Origin: Methanolinea sp. UBA277
GTDB taxonomy: Archaea; Halobacteriota; Methanomicrobia; Methanomicrobiales; Methanospirillaceae
NCBI GenBank assembly: GCA_002499905.1
Contig: DANP01000020.1
Coordinates: 62,001 to 126,000, forward strand
DNA length: 64,000 nucleotides
Direction: 5' to 3'
Positions within the stretch are counted from its first letter, which is position 1, and every line of letters starts with the position of its first letter. Made by a program: the position numbers and the translations under genes. The notes under the pieces were generated by a model, which had not been told where the DNA came from, ran no database searches, and saw only the letters and a list, made by a program, of their open reading frames with translations. Shown here in pieces: positions 1-9,504 of this stretch.

Positions 1-2
1 AG

Positions 3-635
3 CTCCGGCGCCGGTATATTAACAAGGTCGAGGAGCAGATCCCTGACTTCCTGCGGGAGCTTGCCGACCTGAAAGACATCGGTATGACCCTGCAGGGAGC
101 TATTCACCTGATCTCCAGCTCCAAGCTCGGGCTGCTCTCCAGCGAGCTCCGGGTCGTCTCCGACGAGGTGCGCTGGGGCTCGCCGGTCTCGAGCGCGCTG
201 GTGCGGATGGAGGAGCGGATCGGGGTGCTGATGATCAAGCGGGCCATCTCCCTGATCGTCCGGGCGAGCGAGGTGACCGACTACATCCGGGACATCCTGA
301 TGATCGCCATCGGTGACATGGAGCACTACCTGAAGATGAAGCGGGACCGGTTCACCACCTCCTTTGCCTACATCATGATCATCTACCTCTCGTTCGGCAT
401 CTTTCTCTACACCGCCTATGTGCTGAACGTCTCGTTCATCACCTCCTTCGAGAAGCTCAACACGACCATCGATATCTCCGGCAACGTGCTCGACATGTTC
501 CGGATCGCCATCATCCTCGGCCTCTTCTCCGGGATCATGGCCGGCCAGCTCTCGGCGGCAAACATCATGGCCGGGTTCAAGCACAGCGTCCTCTTCCTTA
601 TTGTTTCCGTGGTGTTGTTTGTCTATGTGCTGTAG
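3..635 (+). CDS. Type II secretion F-domain membrane protein (ArlJ/TadC-like), 5' truncated
   Basis: The frame is open to the left edge of the window, so the N-terminus is missing; 210 residues remain. The visible part has a helical cytoplasmic domain followed by about three hydrophobic segments near the C-terminus (around residues 120-145, 165-190 and 195-210). This is the layout of the polytopic platform protein of archaeal type IV pili and archaella, which works with a secretion ATPase expected just upstream. The pilin-like genes that follow and overlap it support this. I cannot tell from this fragment whether it serves a pilus or an archaellum. Confidence 0.8.
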   Translation, partial: LRRRYINKVEEQIPDFLRELADLKDIGMTLQGAIHLISSSKLGLLSSELRVVSDEVRWGSPVSSALVRMEERIGVLMIKRAISLIVRASEVTDYIRDILMIAIGDMEHYLKMKRDRFTTSFAYIMIIYLSFGIFLYTAYVLNVSFITSFEKLNTTIDISGNVLDMFRIAIILGLFSGIMAGQLSAANIMAGFKHSVLFLIVSVVLFVYVL

Positions 636-1035
636 GAGAACCAGAGACCGGGAGGATGCGGTAACGGAGCTCGTGGGGGAGATGCTTATGCTGACCATCG
701 TGCTGATTCTGATGGCGGTGTTTGCTGCGACCGCGTCAAGTTATCTTCCGCCGGCACGGGAGCCGAGCGTGACCATCAGGCAGGACGTAACCGGTGCAGC
801 CGTCATTCTCCATCACAAAGGAGGAGACGCGGTTCCAAAATCGGAGTTGAGAATCACGGTCGGGGGGCTGGAAAAAGAGTATTCTCTCTATGTTTTTGGC
901 AGTCCGTGGGAGGCAACCGAACCTGACAGTTTATTCGACCTCGGGGGCAACATCACCTTCACCAGACCTGATCCGGGATCAACCTTCCGGTTAAGCACAT
1001 CCCGTGTTGTCCTCTATTCCGGAGTGGTCCCATGA
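625..1035 (+). CDS. Pilin-like protein with archaeal type IV N-terminal segment
   Basis: 136 residues. The ATG at 625 overlaps the end of the platform protein; a TTG at 601 is possible but would add a Cys-rich extension within the upstream gene. A charged start with R-D-R-E-D-A is followed by a hydrophobic helix (about residues 18-40), as in class III signal peptides cleaved by an EppA/PibD-type prepilin peptidase. The rest looks like a small beta-rich domain. The overlap with the platform gene implies translation coupling and a role as a minor pilin or priming subunit, which is inferred from position. Confidence 0.68.
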   Translation: MCCRRTRDREDAVTELVGEMLMLTIVLILMAVFAATASSYLPPAREPSVTIRQDVTGAAVILHHKGGDAVPKSELRITVGGLEKEYSLYVFGSPWEATEPDSLFDLGGNITFTRPDPGSTFRLSTSRVVLYSGVVP

Positions 1036-1790
1036 ACGATGATGCCATCGCCCCGGTGGTTGCGGTGATGATGATCCTCGTCATCGTGGTGACGCTCTTT
1101 TCCATCTGGAATGCGATCTACCTTCCAGGGTTCAAGCAGCAGGCCGAAGTGGAGCATCTGGGAGAAGTGGAAGAAGGAATACTCCGGTTCAGCGCCGATA
1201 TCGACAACTCCATCGCTCTCTGGCGAAATGGCACACAGACGGAATCCATCCCTCTCGGTGGTGGAGATATTTTATTAAATACCATCCGTTCCGGAGGAGA
1301 ACTTCGTATTCAGCAGCTCGAAGGAGCTGCAATTACCATCAGTGTCGATGGAACCGAATATTATGGCTATCTTTCAAAGATCACCTACAGACCTGTATCT
1401 AACTTCTGGATCGACCAGGGATATTCCTGGGAGAACGGTGCGGTGAATGTCAGCAAACGTAGTGTAAGTGTCCCAATCTCCCTTCCGAACCAGTACCAAG
1501 AGGCGCAACGTGCGTTTTTGGAACATCTGTTTCAAACCGGCTATTCCAATGAAAATCGGAATGTCAGTATAAAACTTGTCAATATCACAGCACATGACCT
1601 CCATGCCGCTGCAAGTGGCAACGGCATCTCACAACTGAAGCTGAATACAACGATCACGACGCACCGGCAGAATGGGGTGACCGGTATCAGTATTATCGGC
1701 GATCATGGGTTCCAGGCACCGTCACTCAATCCTGAATATCCTGTAAATGTCACCATAGAAAGACTGGATATCATTCTTTCCGCAGATTAG
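1032..1790 (+). CDS. Pilin-like surface protein
   Basis: 252 residues, joined to the previous gene by a 4-nt ATGA overlap. The N-terminus is M-N-D-D-A-I-A-P-V-V-A-V-M followed by a hydrophobic helix to about residue 28, the same organisation as the pilins downstream but with A-P-V-V-A replacing S-P-V-V-G. The remaining ~220 residues contain several N-x-S/T sites and appear to be an extracellular beta-rich domain. It is the third gene of the assembly operon and is probably a minor or tip pilin. I do not recognise a specific family for the C-terminal part. Confidence 0.68.
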   Translation: MNDDAIAPVVAVMMILVIVVTLFSIWNAIYLPGFKQQAEVEHLGEVEEGILRFSADIDNSIALWRNGTQTESIPLGGGDILLNTIRSGGELRIQQLEGAAITISVDGTEYYGYLSKITYRPVSNFWIDQGYSWENGAVNVSKRSVSVPISLPNQYQEAQRAFLEHLFQTGYSNENRNVSIKLVNITAHDLHAAASGNGISQLKLNTTITTHRQNGVTGISIIGDHGFQAPSLNPEYPVNVTIERLDIILSAD

Positions 1791-2345
1791 TAACTTCCTA
1801 CCCTTGCCTCTTGATTTCTCAAGGATTGCTTTCACTTCCTGGCCTGTCCATTTTACCTGAGAGGCCGGAATTTTCACAAATGTTCAGAAGAGTTTGACCT
1901 CTGTTCGTGAGAGTCCCCCTGCCACTCTCGTTTTCATCGATGATCGCCTTCTGGCCACGTTCATACCAGGTACATTCGTCACTCCGCCTGGCAGTTCGCG
2001 ATAGGCACCGGAATATACCTGTTCTCCGGTGATTACGAAACTGGATTGCTCTGCACATTGCGGTCTCTCGCGCCCTTCTCTTCAATGCCGGGCCGCCATA
2101 CAGCTCGTCCGGGGCCGGTTCATCGGAGGAGGGCTATATAATATGAACAAGTATTAAAAATTTTTATTTTTGTATGATATATCCTGAAAAATTCCCCTTG
2201 AAAATTTTATTCCGATTAACACTTCATCAACTGTCTCCTCGCTATTGCGCTATTTTCAGCCAGCTCTGTAGGAAAGAACGAATGGCGATGTTTATCATAT
2301 ACTATAACATTATTCATATTTTGTATCATAAACATGGGAGAAGTT
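1791..2345. other. 555-nt intergenic region with pilin promoter
   Basis: No convincing gene is seen. The left half is moderately GC-rich; from about 2140 it becomes strongly AT-rich. A TATA-like stretch around 2294-2306 lies about 45 nt before the pilin start at 2346 and is the best promoter candidate. The small ORFs on either strand here lack ribosome binding sites and family signatures. Confidence 0.5.
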
Positions 2346-2846
2346 ATGAAAAGAAGCAGGGAACATGATTCCGCCGTATCGGCAGTGGTCGGGGTGATGC
2401 TGATGCTGGTGGTCACCATCATCATCGCCGCGGTGATCAGCGCTTATGCAGGAGGGCTCGGTTCGACGAAGGAGAAGGCCCCGCAGGTCTCGATTACCGC
2501 ACGAATCAATGTAACCGATAACAAGACCATATATTTCGATCACATGGGTGGCGACGGTTTCACCATCGATGATCTTATCATTATTCTTGGCCAGGGGGAA
2601 AAGAACCTGAGAATTACCAACATGACCCTTGGCCCTTCCTGTGAGTTGAAAAATCTGGGGGGATCTCCCTTCATTCGGCCCGGAGATACGATTATGCTGA
2701 CGGGAAATTATGAAATCGGTACATCTTATACCAGTTTCAACGCGTCATCCACGATTTCCATCAATCATAATAAGGAGTTCACCTGGACGCTCCTCTCGCA
2801 GCGGAGCGATGCAATCATGGCCAGAGGCACGCTTGCATTTACCTGA
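2346..2846 (+). CDS. Type IV pilin
   Basis: 166 residues. The ATG at 2346 follows GGGAGAAG at 2336-2343; an in-frame ATG at 2334 lacks such a site. The N-terminus carries A-V-S-A-V-V-G-V-M-L-M-L-V-V, the archaeal pilin processing and assembly helix, cleaved just before the hydrophobic stretch by a prepilin peptidase. The mature domain has several N-x-T sites, typical of glycosylated surface subunits. This is the first of three close paralogues and has its own promoter region, so it may be a separately controlled major or minor pilin. Confidence 0.85.
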   Translation: MKRSREHDSAVSAVVGVMLMLVVTIIIAAVISAYAGGLGSTKEKAPQVSITARINVTDNKTIYFDHMGGDGFTIDDLIIILGQGEKNLRITNMTLGPSCELKNLGGSPFIRPGDTIMLTGNYEIGTSYTSFNASSTISINHNKEFTWTLLSQRSDAIMARGTLAFT

Positions 2847-3297
2847 AGCAAAGCAGATCTCAGATCCTGTAATAAAAGGAAGACATGAGGGCGAAACCCT
2901 CCCGGTAACACCGGCCAAATCTTTTTGAGAATGTGCTTTCCTGCATCCAGTCTCCCCTGGGCCAGGGTCGGAAACGGGCCCTTGACCGGCAGGGAGATGA
3001 GGAAGAACGGGAAGGGTGGTTGGAAACTTCTCCAGGACGATCAGGTAAGCACCCGATGATGTCCATTGAAATGGCGGATTTTTTTTTGTATTTATTAATA
3101 AAATGACTAATTTTTTCTATTAATTGCTATATTATTTTTTGGAAATGTTCTTTCGTAATATTAATATGAGATAATGTGTTACTGATCCGATGAAGGGAGC
3201 ATCTGTGCACCTTGCTGTGCACTGCTGCCGTGCGAATGCACGGCCGGATGCCATCATTTCGGGTTCCGTCCCTTGATCATTACGGAGGAAAGTTCTG
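2847..3297. other. 451-nt intergenic region with AT-rich promoter and hairpin leader
   Basis: No gene is seen. An AT-rich tract at 3080-3160 includes TATA-like sequence near 3118-3135, implying a long leader for the pilin that starts at 3298. Within that leader, GTGCAC at 3205-3210 is repeated at 3217-3222, and CCGTGC (3228-3233) pairs with GCACGG (3238-3243) around a GAAT loop. GGAGGA at 3284-3289 is the ribosome binding site for the downstream pilin. Confidence 0.5.
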
Positions 3298-4029
3298 ATG
3301 AAAAGGAAGTATGTAAACAAAGACGAGGCCGTATCTCCCGTCGTGGGCGTCATGCTGATGCTGGTGGTGACCATCATCATCGCCGCGGTCGTTTCCGCCT
3401 TTGCCGGAGGCCTTGGCAGCGGGACACAGAAACCCCCTTCCGTTTCCGCCGAGACCAGCATTACGAACTCGGGCTACTATTACGGCAGCCAGTTTTCCAT
3501 GGTGATTACCGGTGTGAGTGACCCGGTGCCAACAAAGGACGTCAAAATCGTCACCCGATGGAGGGCAAGGGACGGTACCAATAACGGGACTACGGTATAT
3601 CCCAATGTCCAGAATTTCCAGTACGGTAACGCATCATCCCCCAACAAGGGAATTGCACCATGGGGAGCCGGCCCGGGAACGGACGGATTTGGGATGTTCA
3701 ACACCAAGAAGGATACCCAGTGGTTTGGGAACTACACCCTTACAGCGGGCATGAGCATGCGGGCTTACCCGGCAGGTGCATGGGGACCGATTTCTGTCCC
3801 GGCAACCTACGGCGGCTATGGACCGGGCCCGGTCGCAACATACGTCTATACAGATGCGACTTCGCCTGACGGTTATCATATTGCCACCGATGTTGACGGA
3901 ATGCAGGCCGTGCTGGGCATGGACTGGAACAAACTGAGACCGGGTGATATCGTGAATGTGAAGCTCGTCCATATCCCGACCGGAAAAATGATGTATGAAC
4001 AGGATGTTGCCGTAAAGGGAGTGATCTGA
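3298..4029 (+). CDS. Type IV pilin (large paralogue)
   Basis: 243 residues, preceded by GGAGGA with good spacing. The N-terminus K-D-E-A-V-S-P-V-V-G-V-M-L-M-L-V-V-T matches the next pilin almost exactly through about residue 40, ending in F-A-G-G-L-G. The C-terminal domain is longer, is rich in Gly, Tyr and Pro in the middle, and is unrelated in obvious sequence to the neighbours. It is probably a surface filament subunit processed by a class III prepilin peptidase, transcribed with the following gene 1 nt downstream of its stop codon. Confidence 0.86.
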   Translation: MKRKYVNKDEAVSPVVGVMLMLVVTIIIAAVVSAFAGGLGSGTQKPPSVSAETSITNSGYYYGSQFSMVITGVSDPVPTKDVKIVTRWRARDGTNNGTTVYPNVQNFQYGNASSPNKGIAPWGAGPGTDGFGMFNTKKDTQWFGNYTLTAGMSMRAYPAGAWGPISVPATYGGYGPGPVATYVYTDATSPDGYHIATDVDGMQAVLGMDWNKLRPGDIVNVKLVHIPTGKMMYEQDVAVKGVI

Positions 4030-4030
4030 G

Positions 4031-4594
4031 ATGCACCGGAACAATGAGGATGCGGTCTCGCCGGTCGTCGGTGTGATGCTGATGCTGGTGGTCACCATCA
4101 TCATAGCAGCAGTCGTCTCGGCCTTTGCGGGCGGGCTTGGCAGCTCGCAGTCCAGGATTCCGCAGGTCTCGATCTCGGCGGAGTACAGCGTTTCCAACGG
4201 AATGATGATCTCCCATGATGGCGGGGATCCTCTGACCATAGGGGACTTCAAGATCTTAATCAAGCCCTCCAAGAACTTCGATTCTATCGAGTCGGACGCA
4301 TATGTTACGGTCATCAACCAGAGCCTCATATCCGATGGTACGAAGATGTGGTTTGATGCCAAGGGCGGCAGGACAGTACCCCGGTTCGCGTCAGGGGATG
4401 TTGCAATTATCAGCGCTATCAACTGCTCCACCGAGAATCTGGCACCCAGTATGATGTACTGGCAATCCCCTCCCGGCAAGTGGGTTAACTATGGCTATAA
4501 CCAGACCAGTAAGATCGGGGCAACCTTCTTCCTTGACTTTGTCACAAACGACGGGAAGCGGATCGTACTCCTCGAAGTGCCCATTAAAGCCTGA
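4031..4594 (+). CDS. Type IV pilin
   Basis: 187 residues. The ATG lies 1 nt after the stop codon of the preceding pilin, so the two are probably co-translated. The segment N-E-D-A-V-S-P-V-V-G-V-M-L-M-L-V-V is followed by the same F-A-G-G-L-G-S junction as its neighbour; the DNA of this segment is also nearly identical among the paralogues. The body is a distinct beta-rich domain. It may assemble into the same filament as the gene before it. Confidence 0.86.
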   Translation: MHRNNEDAVSPVVGVMLMLVVTIIIAAVVSAFAGGLGSSQSRIPQVSISAEYSVSNGMMISHDGGDPLTIGDFKILIKPSKNFDSIESDAYVTVINQSLISDGTKMWFDAKGGRTVPRFASGDVAIISAINCSTENLAPSMMYWQSPPGKWVNYGYNQTSKIGATFFLDFVTNDGKRIVLLEVPIKA

Positions 4595-4602
4595 TCCCCT
4601 CC

Positions 4603-4609
4603 TTTTTTT
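4603..4609 (+). terminator. T-run after pilin operon
   Basis: Seven consecutive T residues directly after the pilin stop codon fit an archaeal oligo-T terminator, located between convergent genes. Confidence 0.5.
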
Positions 4610-4675
4610 ATCGCTTCACAGGTTCCTGCACCGGCGCGGCTGAAGGTGCCCCTGGACCGGAAGGACAGCTTATCC

Positions 4676-5407
4676 TTACGACTTCACCGTTGTTGCGGAG
4701 AACTGGAAGAGTGCAAGGTGCTGCCTCCCGTTACGGTATTGTGGGATCTCCTCGTTCCTGATCAGGATTCTGGAAAATCCGGCAGCCTCGAGGTGATCAC
4801 GGATTTCCCGCTCCGGCATCATACGTGGAGGGCCGCCATTTCCCCGCCACGCTGTCCCGTCCGCCAGTCCGAGCGTGGAGCCAAAAAAGATTCCACCAGA
4901 TTTCAGGGCCCTGCAGGCATTCCCGAGATACGTGAGAAATTCATTTTCATCCCGGATCACGTGGATGACACTGCCCGAATATATCAAATCAAACCGTTCC
5001 GCAGCAAAGGGGAATGATACCGAAACCAGAACCCGCTTTTCCATCTCCTGCCGGTCTAAGTAAAGGTCATACCCGAGAAGGAGGCTGGAATCGCTCACAT
5101 CAAACCCGGTGATACGGTCCGCGGGATACCCGTCCCGGATCAGCTGGCGGATGGCATCACCGGAACCGCAACCATAATCAAGAAGGTCCCCTGGTTTTTC
5201 AAACAGGTCCGGATAAAGGAAGTGCCTCCTGATCCGGGCATCCCCGATGTGCATCACGATATAGGGATAAGGGACGGTCTCCAGCGTGTACCGCTTCGCG
5301 ATGGTCTCGTGGTATCCAGGCGGGTACTTCACGCCAAGCTTCTCAATCCTCTTCATTGCCCGGAGAATCTCCTCAGCCAGGGTTGTTCCGTCAGGCATCC
5401 TTCGCAT
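4676..5407 (-). CDS. Class I SAM-dependent methyltransferase
   Basis: 243 residues. The SAM-binding motif L-L-D-Y-G-C-G-S-G-D is near residue 97, followed by an acidic residue in G-F-D-V-S-D and a post-motif segment D-L-I-Y-S-G-S-V-I-H-V. These place it in the Rossmann-fold class I methyltransferases. The substrate cannot be read from the sequence. It is divergent from cobN across an AT-rich promoter region (5408-5570), which raises but does not establish a link to tetrapyrrole or metal metabolism. Confidence 0.8.
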   Translation of the reverse strand: MRRMPDGTTLAEEILRAMKRIEKLGVKYPPGYHETIAKRYTLETVPYPYIVMHIGDARIRRHFLYPDLFEKPGDLLDYGCGSGDAIRQLIRDGYPADRITGFDVSDSSLLLGYDLYLDRQEMEKRVLVSVSFPFAAERFDLIYSGSVIHVIRDENEFLTYLGNACRALKSGGIFFGSTLGLADGTAWRGNGGPPRMMPEREIRDHLEAAGFSRILIRNEEIPQYRNGRQHLALFQFSATTVKS

Positions 5408-5526
5408 TCCTGCAATCCCCTTTGTCGTCAGATAAGATTATTTCTTTAACAAATTTATAATTAATTTTCAAATATAATTTTACATATGAATTGAAAACTA
5501 CTTCGAAAATCATAAAAAATCATCGA

Positions 5527-5535
5527 TATATACTA
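5527..5535 (+). promoter_or_regulatory. TATA box of cobN
   Basis: TATATACTA preceded by an A-rich element. Transcription should start near 5555, which would put the ATG at 5538 upstream of the transcript and favours the ATG at 5571. Confidence 0.6.
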
Positions 5536-5570
5536 TAATGAATATTACGAAATTTGATAAATGTGATACC

Positions 5571-8500
5571 ATGATCAGAATAACCTGCATTTCCACTGTA
5601 TCGTCCCCGTCCATCCTTGAAGCCGCCCACAAGGTGAGAAAGGATCACGGGATCGACCTCGACTTCCGCCTCTACTACCCCCACCAGATCGAGCGGGAGG
5701 ATGCCGACGAGATGCAGATTTTAAAGCACCTGCAGGCGTCCGACTGCGTGCTCCTTGACATCCGGGGGATGGGAAAAGCCAACGAGCTCGCGATGCGGGC
5801 GATGCGCGAGAGTAATTGCATCTGCCTCAACATGATGGGTCCGTGGAGCAACCTCTTTGAGATAACCAGGCTCGGCGCACTCTCCGGAAAACAGATCGTC
5901 GAGAAGGCCAAGGCAAAGAAGAGGGCAGCCGGTGCATCCGGAGCGCAGGAGATATTCCCCCGCCCCCCGCAGGGGGACGATGCAAAAGAAGGGGATCAGG
6001 CACCTCGGGGGTTGAACATGGAGACGATCCTCGCCCCGGCAACGACTCCCATGAGCCGGGAAGATATCGCCAACTACCTGCGCTGCATCGACTACTGGAG
6101 GCACGGGGGGCTTGAGAACTATTACCAGCTCTTCATCCTCCTCCTCCGCACCTATCTCGGCCAAACGGATCTTCCCTTACCCAAGCCCCCGCTCCACCAC
6201 CCGGACTATGCCATCTTCCACCCGGATCTGGGTTACTTCACGGACCGCGATGCGTATTTCAAAGCCACCGGCTATTCCCCGGACAAACTCACAATCGGAA
6301 TCATGTTCCACGGCGGTATGCACCTTGACCAGAACATTCCCTCCGTCAGGGGCTTTATCAGCACGATGCCGGACTGCAACATCATCCCCATCTACGCCAA
6401 TCCGGAGAATAACCTGCATTCCATGGAGCAGTATTTCCTGGACGGTGACCGGCCGCTGGTGGACGCAATCGTCAACCTCAAGTGGTTCCGGATCAATGGC
6501 GGACCGCTGGGCGGCAACCCGGACCTGACACGGGCGCTGTTACATAAGCTCAATGTCCCGGTCTTTGCTCCGGTATCGCTCTTCGGGCAGGACGTGGAGG
6601 AATGGGAGGAGTCGGTTGCCGGCATCTCCCCGTTCTCATCCATCATGTCGGTCATCTGGCCGGAACTTGACGGGTGCATCGAGCCCATCCCCATCTGCGG
6701 GCTGATGCCGGTCACCATCGACGGGGAGGAGTGCAAGGAGATACAGGTCATTCCCGATCGGCTTGAACGGATCACCGCAAGGATGCACGGGTGGTTCAGG
6801 CTCAAGCGGATCCCCAACCGGGACAAGAAGGTTGCCGTCATCATCTACAGCTACCCGCCGGGCGATGGCAATACGGGCGGCGCATCTTATCTCGACACCT
6901 TTGTCAGCGTAAAGCGGATGCTCGAAAATTTCAGGGAGAACGGGTACACGGTCGAGGTTCCGGACGGCAAGCTCCACGAGCTCTTCGAGGAGAAGGCAAT
7001 CGTCAACTCCAGCACGTGGCGCGACATATCCATCACCGCGCAGAACAGCTTCACCTGGGACGTGACGTCCTACCTCTCCTTCTTCTCCACCCTCCCGCCC
7101 GATGTCCGGGAAGAGGTGAATAGCGCGTGGGGTGAGCCTCCGGGTGAAGTCATGGCGTACCAGGGCAGGTTCGTCCTTCCCGGGCTGGAGTTCGGCAATA
7201 TCCTCGTTGCCCTCCAACCGGCCCGGCCGCCCCTCACCGAAGACGACGTGGCAAAGGCCGCCCATGACAAGACCAAGCCGCCACACCACCAGTACATCGC
7301 GTTCTACCGCTGGCTGGAAGATGTCTGGAAGGCCGATCTCGTATTCCACGTCGGCACCCACGGCCTTGCCGAGTTCACCAGGGGAAAGGAGATCGGTATG
7401 AGCGCAAAGTGCTTCCCGGAGATCCTAATCGGGAACATGCCGCACCTCTACATCTACTCGGTGACCAACACATCCGAGGCGACAATCGCCAAGCGCCGGC
7501 TCTTCGGAACCATGCTCTCCTACAACTCGCCCCCGTTCTCCACCTCAGACCTGTACGAGAAGTACATCGAGCTCGAGGACTTCATCGCTGAGCATGAGGA
7601 GGCGGTCCGACTCGGGCAGGACGTGCGCACGGACCGTACCCGGGAAAAGATCTTTGCGCTTGCCGAAGAGCTCCACTTTGACACCACGAGCATCCACGCC
7701 ATACACGAGCAGGTGTACGAGATGAAGCGCTCCATCATCCCGCAGGGGCTTCACGTGCTTGGGGAGCAGTACCAGCCTGAGGCGTACAAGCGGTATGTCG
7801 AGTTCGTCATCCGGTACGACCGTGAGGGGACACAGTCGCTCAACCGCATCATTGCCGAATCGCAGGCAATACCGTATGACACGGCTATCCGGGACAAGGG
7901 GCACTATGCAACCGTCCTTGACAGCGTTGACAGGAAGAGCGCGGAGGTGGTCAACACCTTGATTGACGAGGGGATGGACGCGGCAGTTGCAGCCGCAGGT
8001 GTGGGCGCAGATCGCGAGCAGGGCCTGAGAGAGACCCTCACCATGGGCCTTGCGCTCGCGCAGGACTACGCTGACAACAGCCTCGAATTGCGAAATGGTA
8101 TCCGGGGTCTCAACACCGAGTTCATCGCGCCGCGGGTGGGCGGGGACGTCATCCGCAAGCCCGAAGTCCTGCCCACCGGCGGCAATCTCCTCCAGTTCGA
8201 CCCGACCAAGATCCCAACTCAGACGGCGTTCGAGCGCGGGAAGGAGATCGCCGAGAACACGATCGAGAAATACCGTGCAGAGAAAGGGGAATACCCCGAT
8301 CGCGTGGGTATGGTGCTCTGGGGGTTCGAGACGAGCAACAGCGGCGGGGAGACCATTGGCCAGATCCTCTCCTATATGGGAGTCCATGTCAACCGGAAGG
8401 CGGGTGCGTGGTTCCCGGAGCTGAAAGTAATCCCGCTTGAAGAACTTGGCCGCCCGCGGGTGGACTGCCACGTCAGCATCTGCGGGTTCTTCCGGGACAT

Positions 8501-9389
8501 GTTCCCCAACATCATGCTGATGATCAATCAGTCCGTTGCGCTGGTGTCAGCCCTTGAAGAGCCGGATGAAATGAATTTTGTAAAAAAACATTCCCGGGAA
8601 AACCTCGAAAGCCTTTCCGGGCAGGTGACCGAAGGGCTGTTTGACGAGAAGACAGCAAAGAAGCTCTCCACCGCCCGGATCTACGGGCCCCATGCCGGGG
8701 AGTACGGCACGCGGGTTCTGGGGCTGATGGAGGATTCGATCTGGAAGAACGAGACGGACCTTGCCGAAGTGTACATGGCATCGATGTCCCACGTGTACGT
8801 TGACACCATCCACGGCCAGAGCCAGCGGGCGCTGTATGAGAACAACGTAAAGACGATCAAGATCGTCTCCCAGATCCGGGACCGGCATGACCGCGAGATC
8901 GTCGACCTTGACCATTACTTCGAGTTCTTCGGGGGAATGAACAGGGCAGTCGAGACCGTCTCCGGGGAAACTCCCCTGCTGATGATCTCCGATACGACAA
9001 AGGAGGTCGTGTACACCGAGGATGTCGGCGATGTTATCAGGCGCGGGACGCGCACCCGCCTGCTCAACCCGAAGTGGATCGACGAGATGCTCAAGCATGA
9101 TTACCACGGTGCGCAGCAGATCGAGGAGCGGGTGTATATTACGCTCGGGTTTGCCGCAACTACCCATGCGGTCGATAACTGGATCTGGTCGTCGATAGCC
9201 GAGCGGTTCGTGTTTGATGAGGAGATGCGGAAGCGGCTTATGGAGAACAATAAATTCGCAGCCCTCGGGCTCACTGAGCGGCTGATGGAGGCTGAGCAGC
9301 GGGGCTACTGGAAAGCAACGGCGGAGGAACTCGAAAAACTCCGGCAGGCGTATATGGACATGGAGGGCGATATCGAGGAGGCGCTGTAG
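5571..9389 (+). CDS. cobN: Cobaltochelatase CobN / Mg-chelatase H-like large subunit
   Basis: 1272 residues from the ATG at 5571, which has GTGAT just upstream and lies downstream of the predicted transcription start; an in-frame ATG at 5538 is less likely. The length and conserved blocks (for example F-H-V-G-T-H-G near residue 594 and G-F-E-T-S-N-S-G-G-E-T near 920) match the CobN/BchH/ChlH porphyrin-binding subunit of ATP-dependent metal chelatases. In methanogens these proteins are thought to act in cobalt or related tetrapyrrole metallation, working with AAA+ ChlI/ChlD subunits. Such a ChlI/ChlD gene lies about 5.8 kb downstream, and a metal/corrinoid-type importer lies between. The exact metal and ring are inferred. 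Confidence 0.9.
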   Translation: MIRITCISTVSSPSILEAAHKVRKDHGIDLDFRLYYPHQIEREDADEMQILKHLQASDCVLLDIRGMGKANELAMRAMRESNCICLNMMGPWSNLFEITRLGALSGKQIVEKAKAKKRAAGASGAQEIFPRPPQGDDAKEGDQAPRGLNMETILAPATTPMSREDIANYLRCIDYWRHGGLENYYQLFILLLRTYLGQTDLPLPKPPLHHPDYAIFHPDLGYFTDRDAYFKATGYSPDKLTIGIMFHGGMHLDQNIPSVRGFISTMPDCNIIPIYANPENNLHSMEQYFLDGDRPLVDAIVNLKWFRINGGPLGGNPDLTRALLHKLNVPVFAPVSLFGQDVEEWEESVAGISPFSSIMSVIWPELDGCIEPIPICGLMPVTIDGEECKEIQVIPDRLERITARMHGWFRLKRIPNRDKKVAVIIYSYPPGDGNTGGASYLDTFVSVKRMLENFRENGYTVEVPDGKLHELFEEKAIVNSSTWRDISITAQNSFTWDVTSYLSFFSTLPPDVREEVNSAWGEPPGEVMAYQGRFVLPGLEFGNILVALQPARPPLTEDDVAKAAHDKTKPPHHQYIAFYRWLEDVWKADLVFHVGTHGLAEFTRGKEIGMSAKCFPEILIGNMPHLYIYSVTNTSEATIAKRRLFGTMLSYNSPPFSTSDLYEKYIELEDFIAEHEEAVRLGQDVRTDRTREKIFALAEELHFDTTSIHAIHEQVYEMKRSIIPQGLHVLGEQYQPEAYKRYVEFVIRYDREGTQSLNRIIAESQAIPYDTAIRDKGHYATVLDSVDRKSAEVVNTLIDEGMDAAVAAAGVGADREQGLRETLTMGLALAQDYADNSLELRNGIRGLNTEFIAPRVGGDVIRKPEVLPTGGNLLQFDPTKIPTQTAFERGKEIAENTIEKYRAEKGEYPDRVGMVLWGFETSNSGGETIGQILSYMGVHVNRKAGAWFPELKVIPLEELGRPRVDCHVSICGFFRDMFPNIMLMINQSVALVSALEEPDEMNFVKKHSRENLESLSGQVTEGLFDEKTAKKLSTARIYGPHAGEYGTRVLGLMEDSIWKNETDLAEVYMASMSHVYVDTIHGQSQRALYENNVKTIKIVSQIRDRHDREIVDLDHYFEFFGGMNRAVETVSGETPLLMISDTTKEVVYTEDVGDVIRRGTRTRLLNPKWIDEMLKHDYHGAQQIEERVYITLGFAATTHAVDNWIWSSIAERFVFDEEMRKRLMENNKFAALGLTERLMEAEQRGYWKATAEELEKLRQAYMDMEGDIEEAL

Positions 9390-9400
9390 GGTATGATGAC

Positions 9401-9421
9401 GCAGAGACCCCCTTTCTCTGC
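9401..9421 (+). terminator. Hairpin after cobN
   Basis: GCAGAGA (9401-9407) pairs perfectly with TCTCTGC (9415-9421) around a 7-nt loop, 11 nt after the cobN stop codon. It may end transcription or stabilise the 3' end. Confidence 0.45.
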
Positions 9422-9456
9422 TGCTGTGAAAAATATTAAAATCATTTCAGATTTCG

Positions 9457-9466
9457 TAATATAAAT
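9457..9466 (+). promoter_or_regulatory. TATA box for the PGF-CTERM protein and importer operon
   Basis: TAATATAAAT lies 48 nt before the ATG at 9505; AGGTGA at 9487-9492 is a matching ribosome binding site. This suggests the importer operon can be expressed separately from cobN. Confidence 0.5.
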
Positions 9467-9504
9467 GAACAAATTATTAACAACATAGGTGAAAAAACAT
9501 TGAC

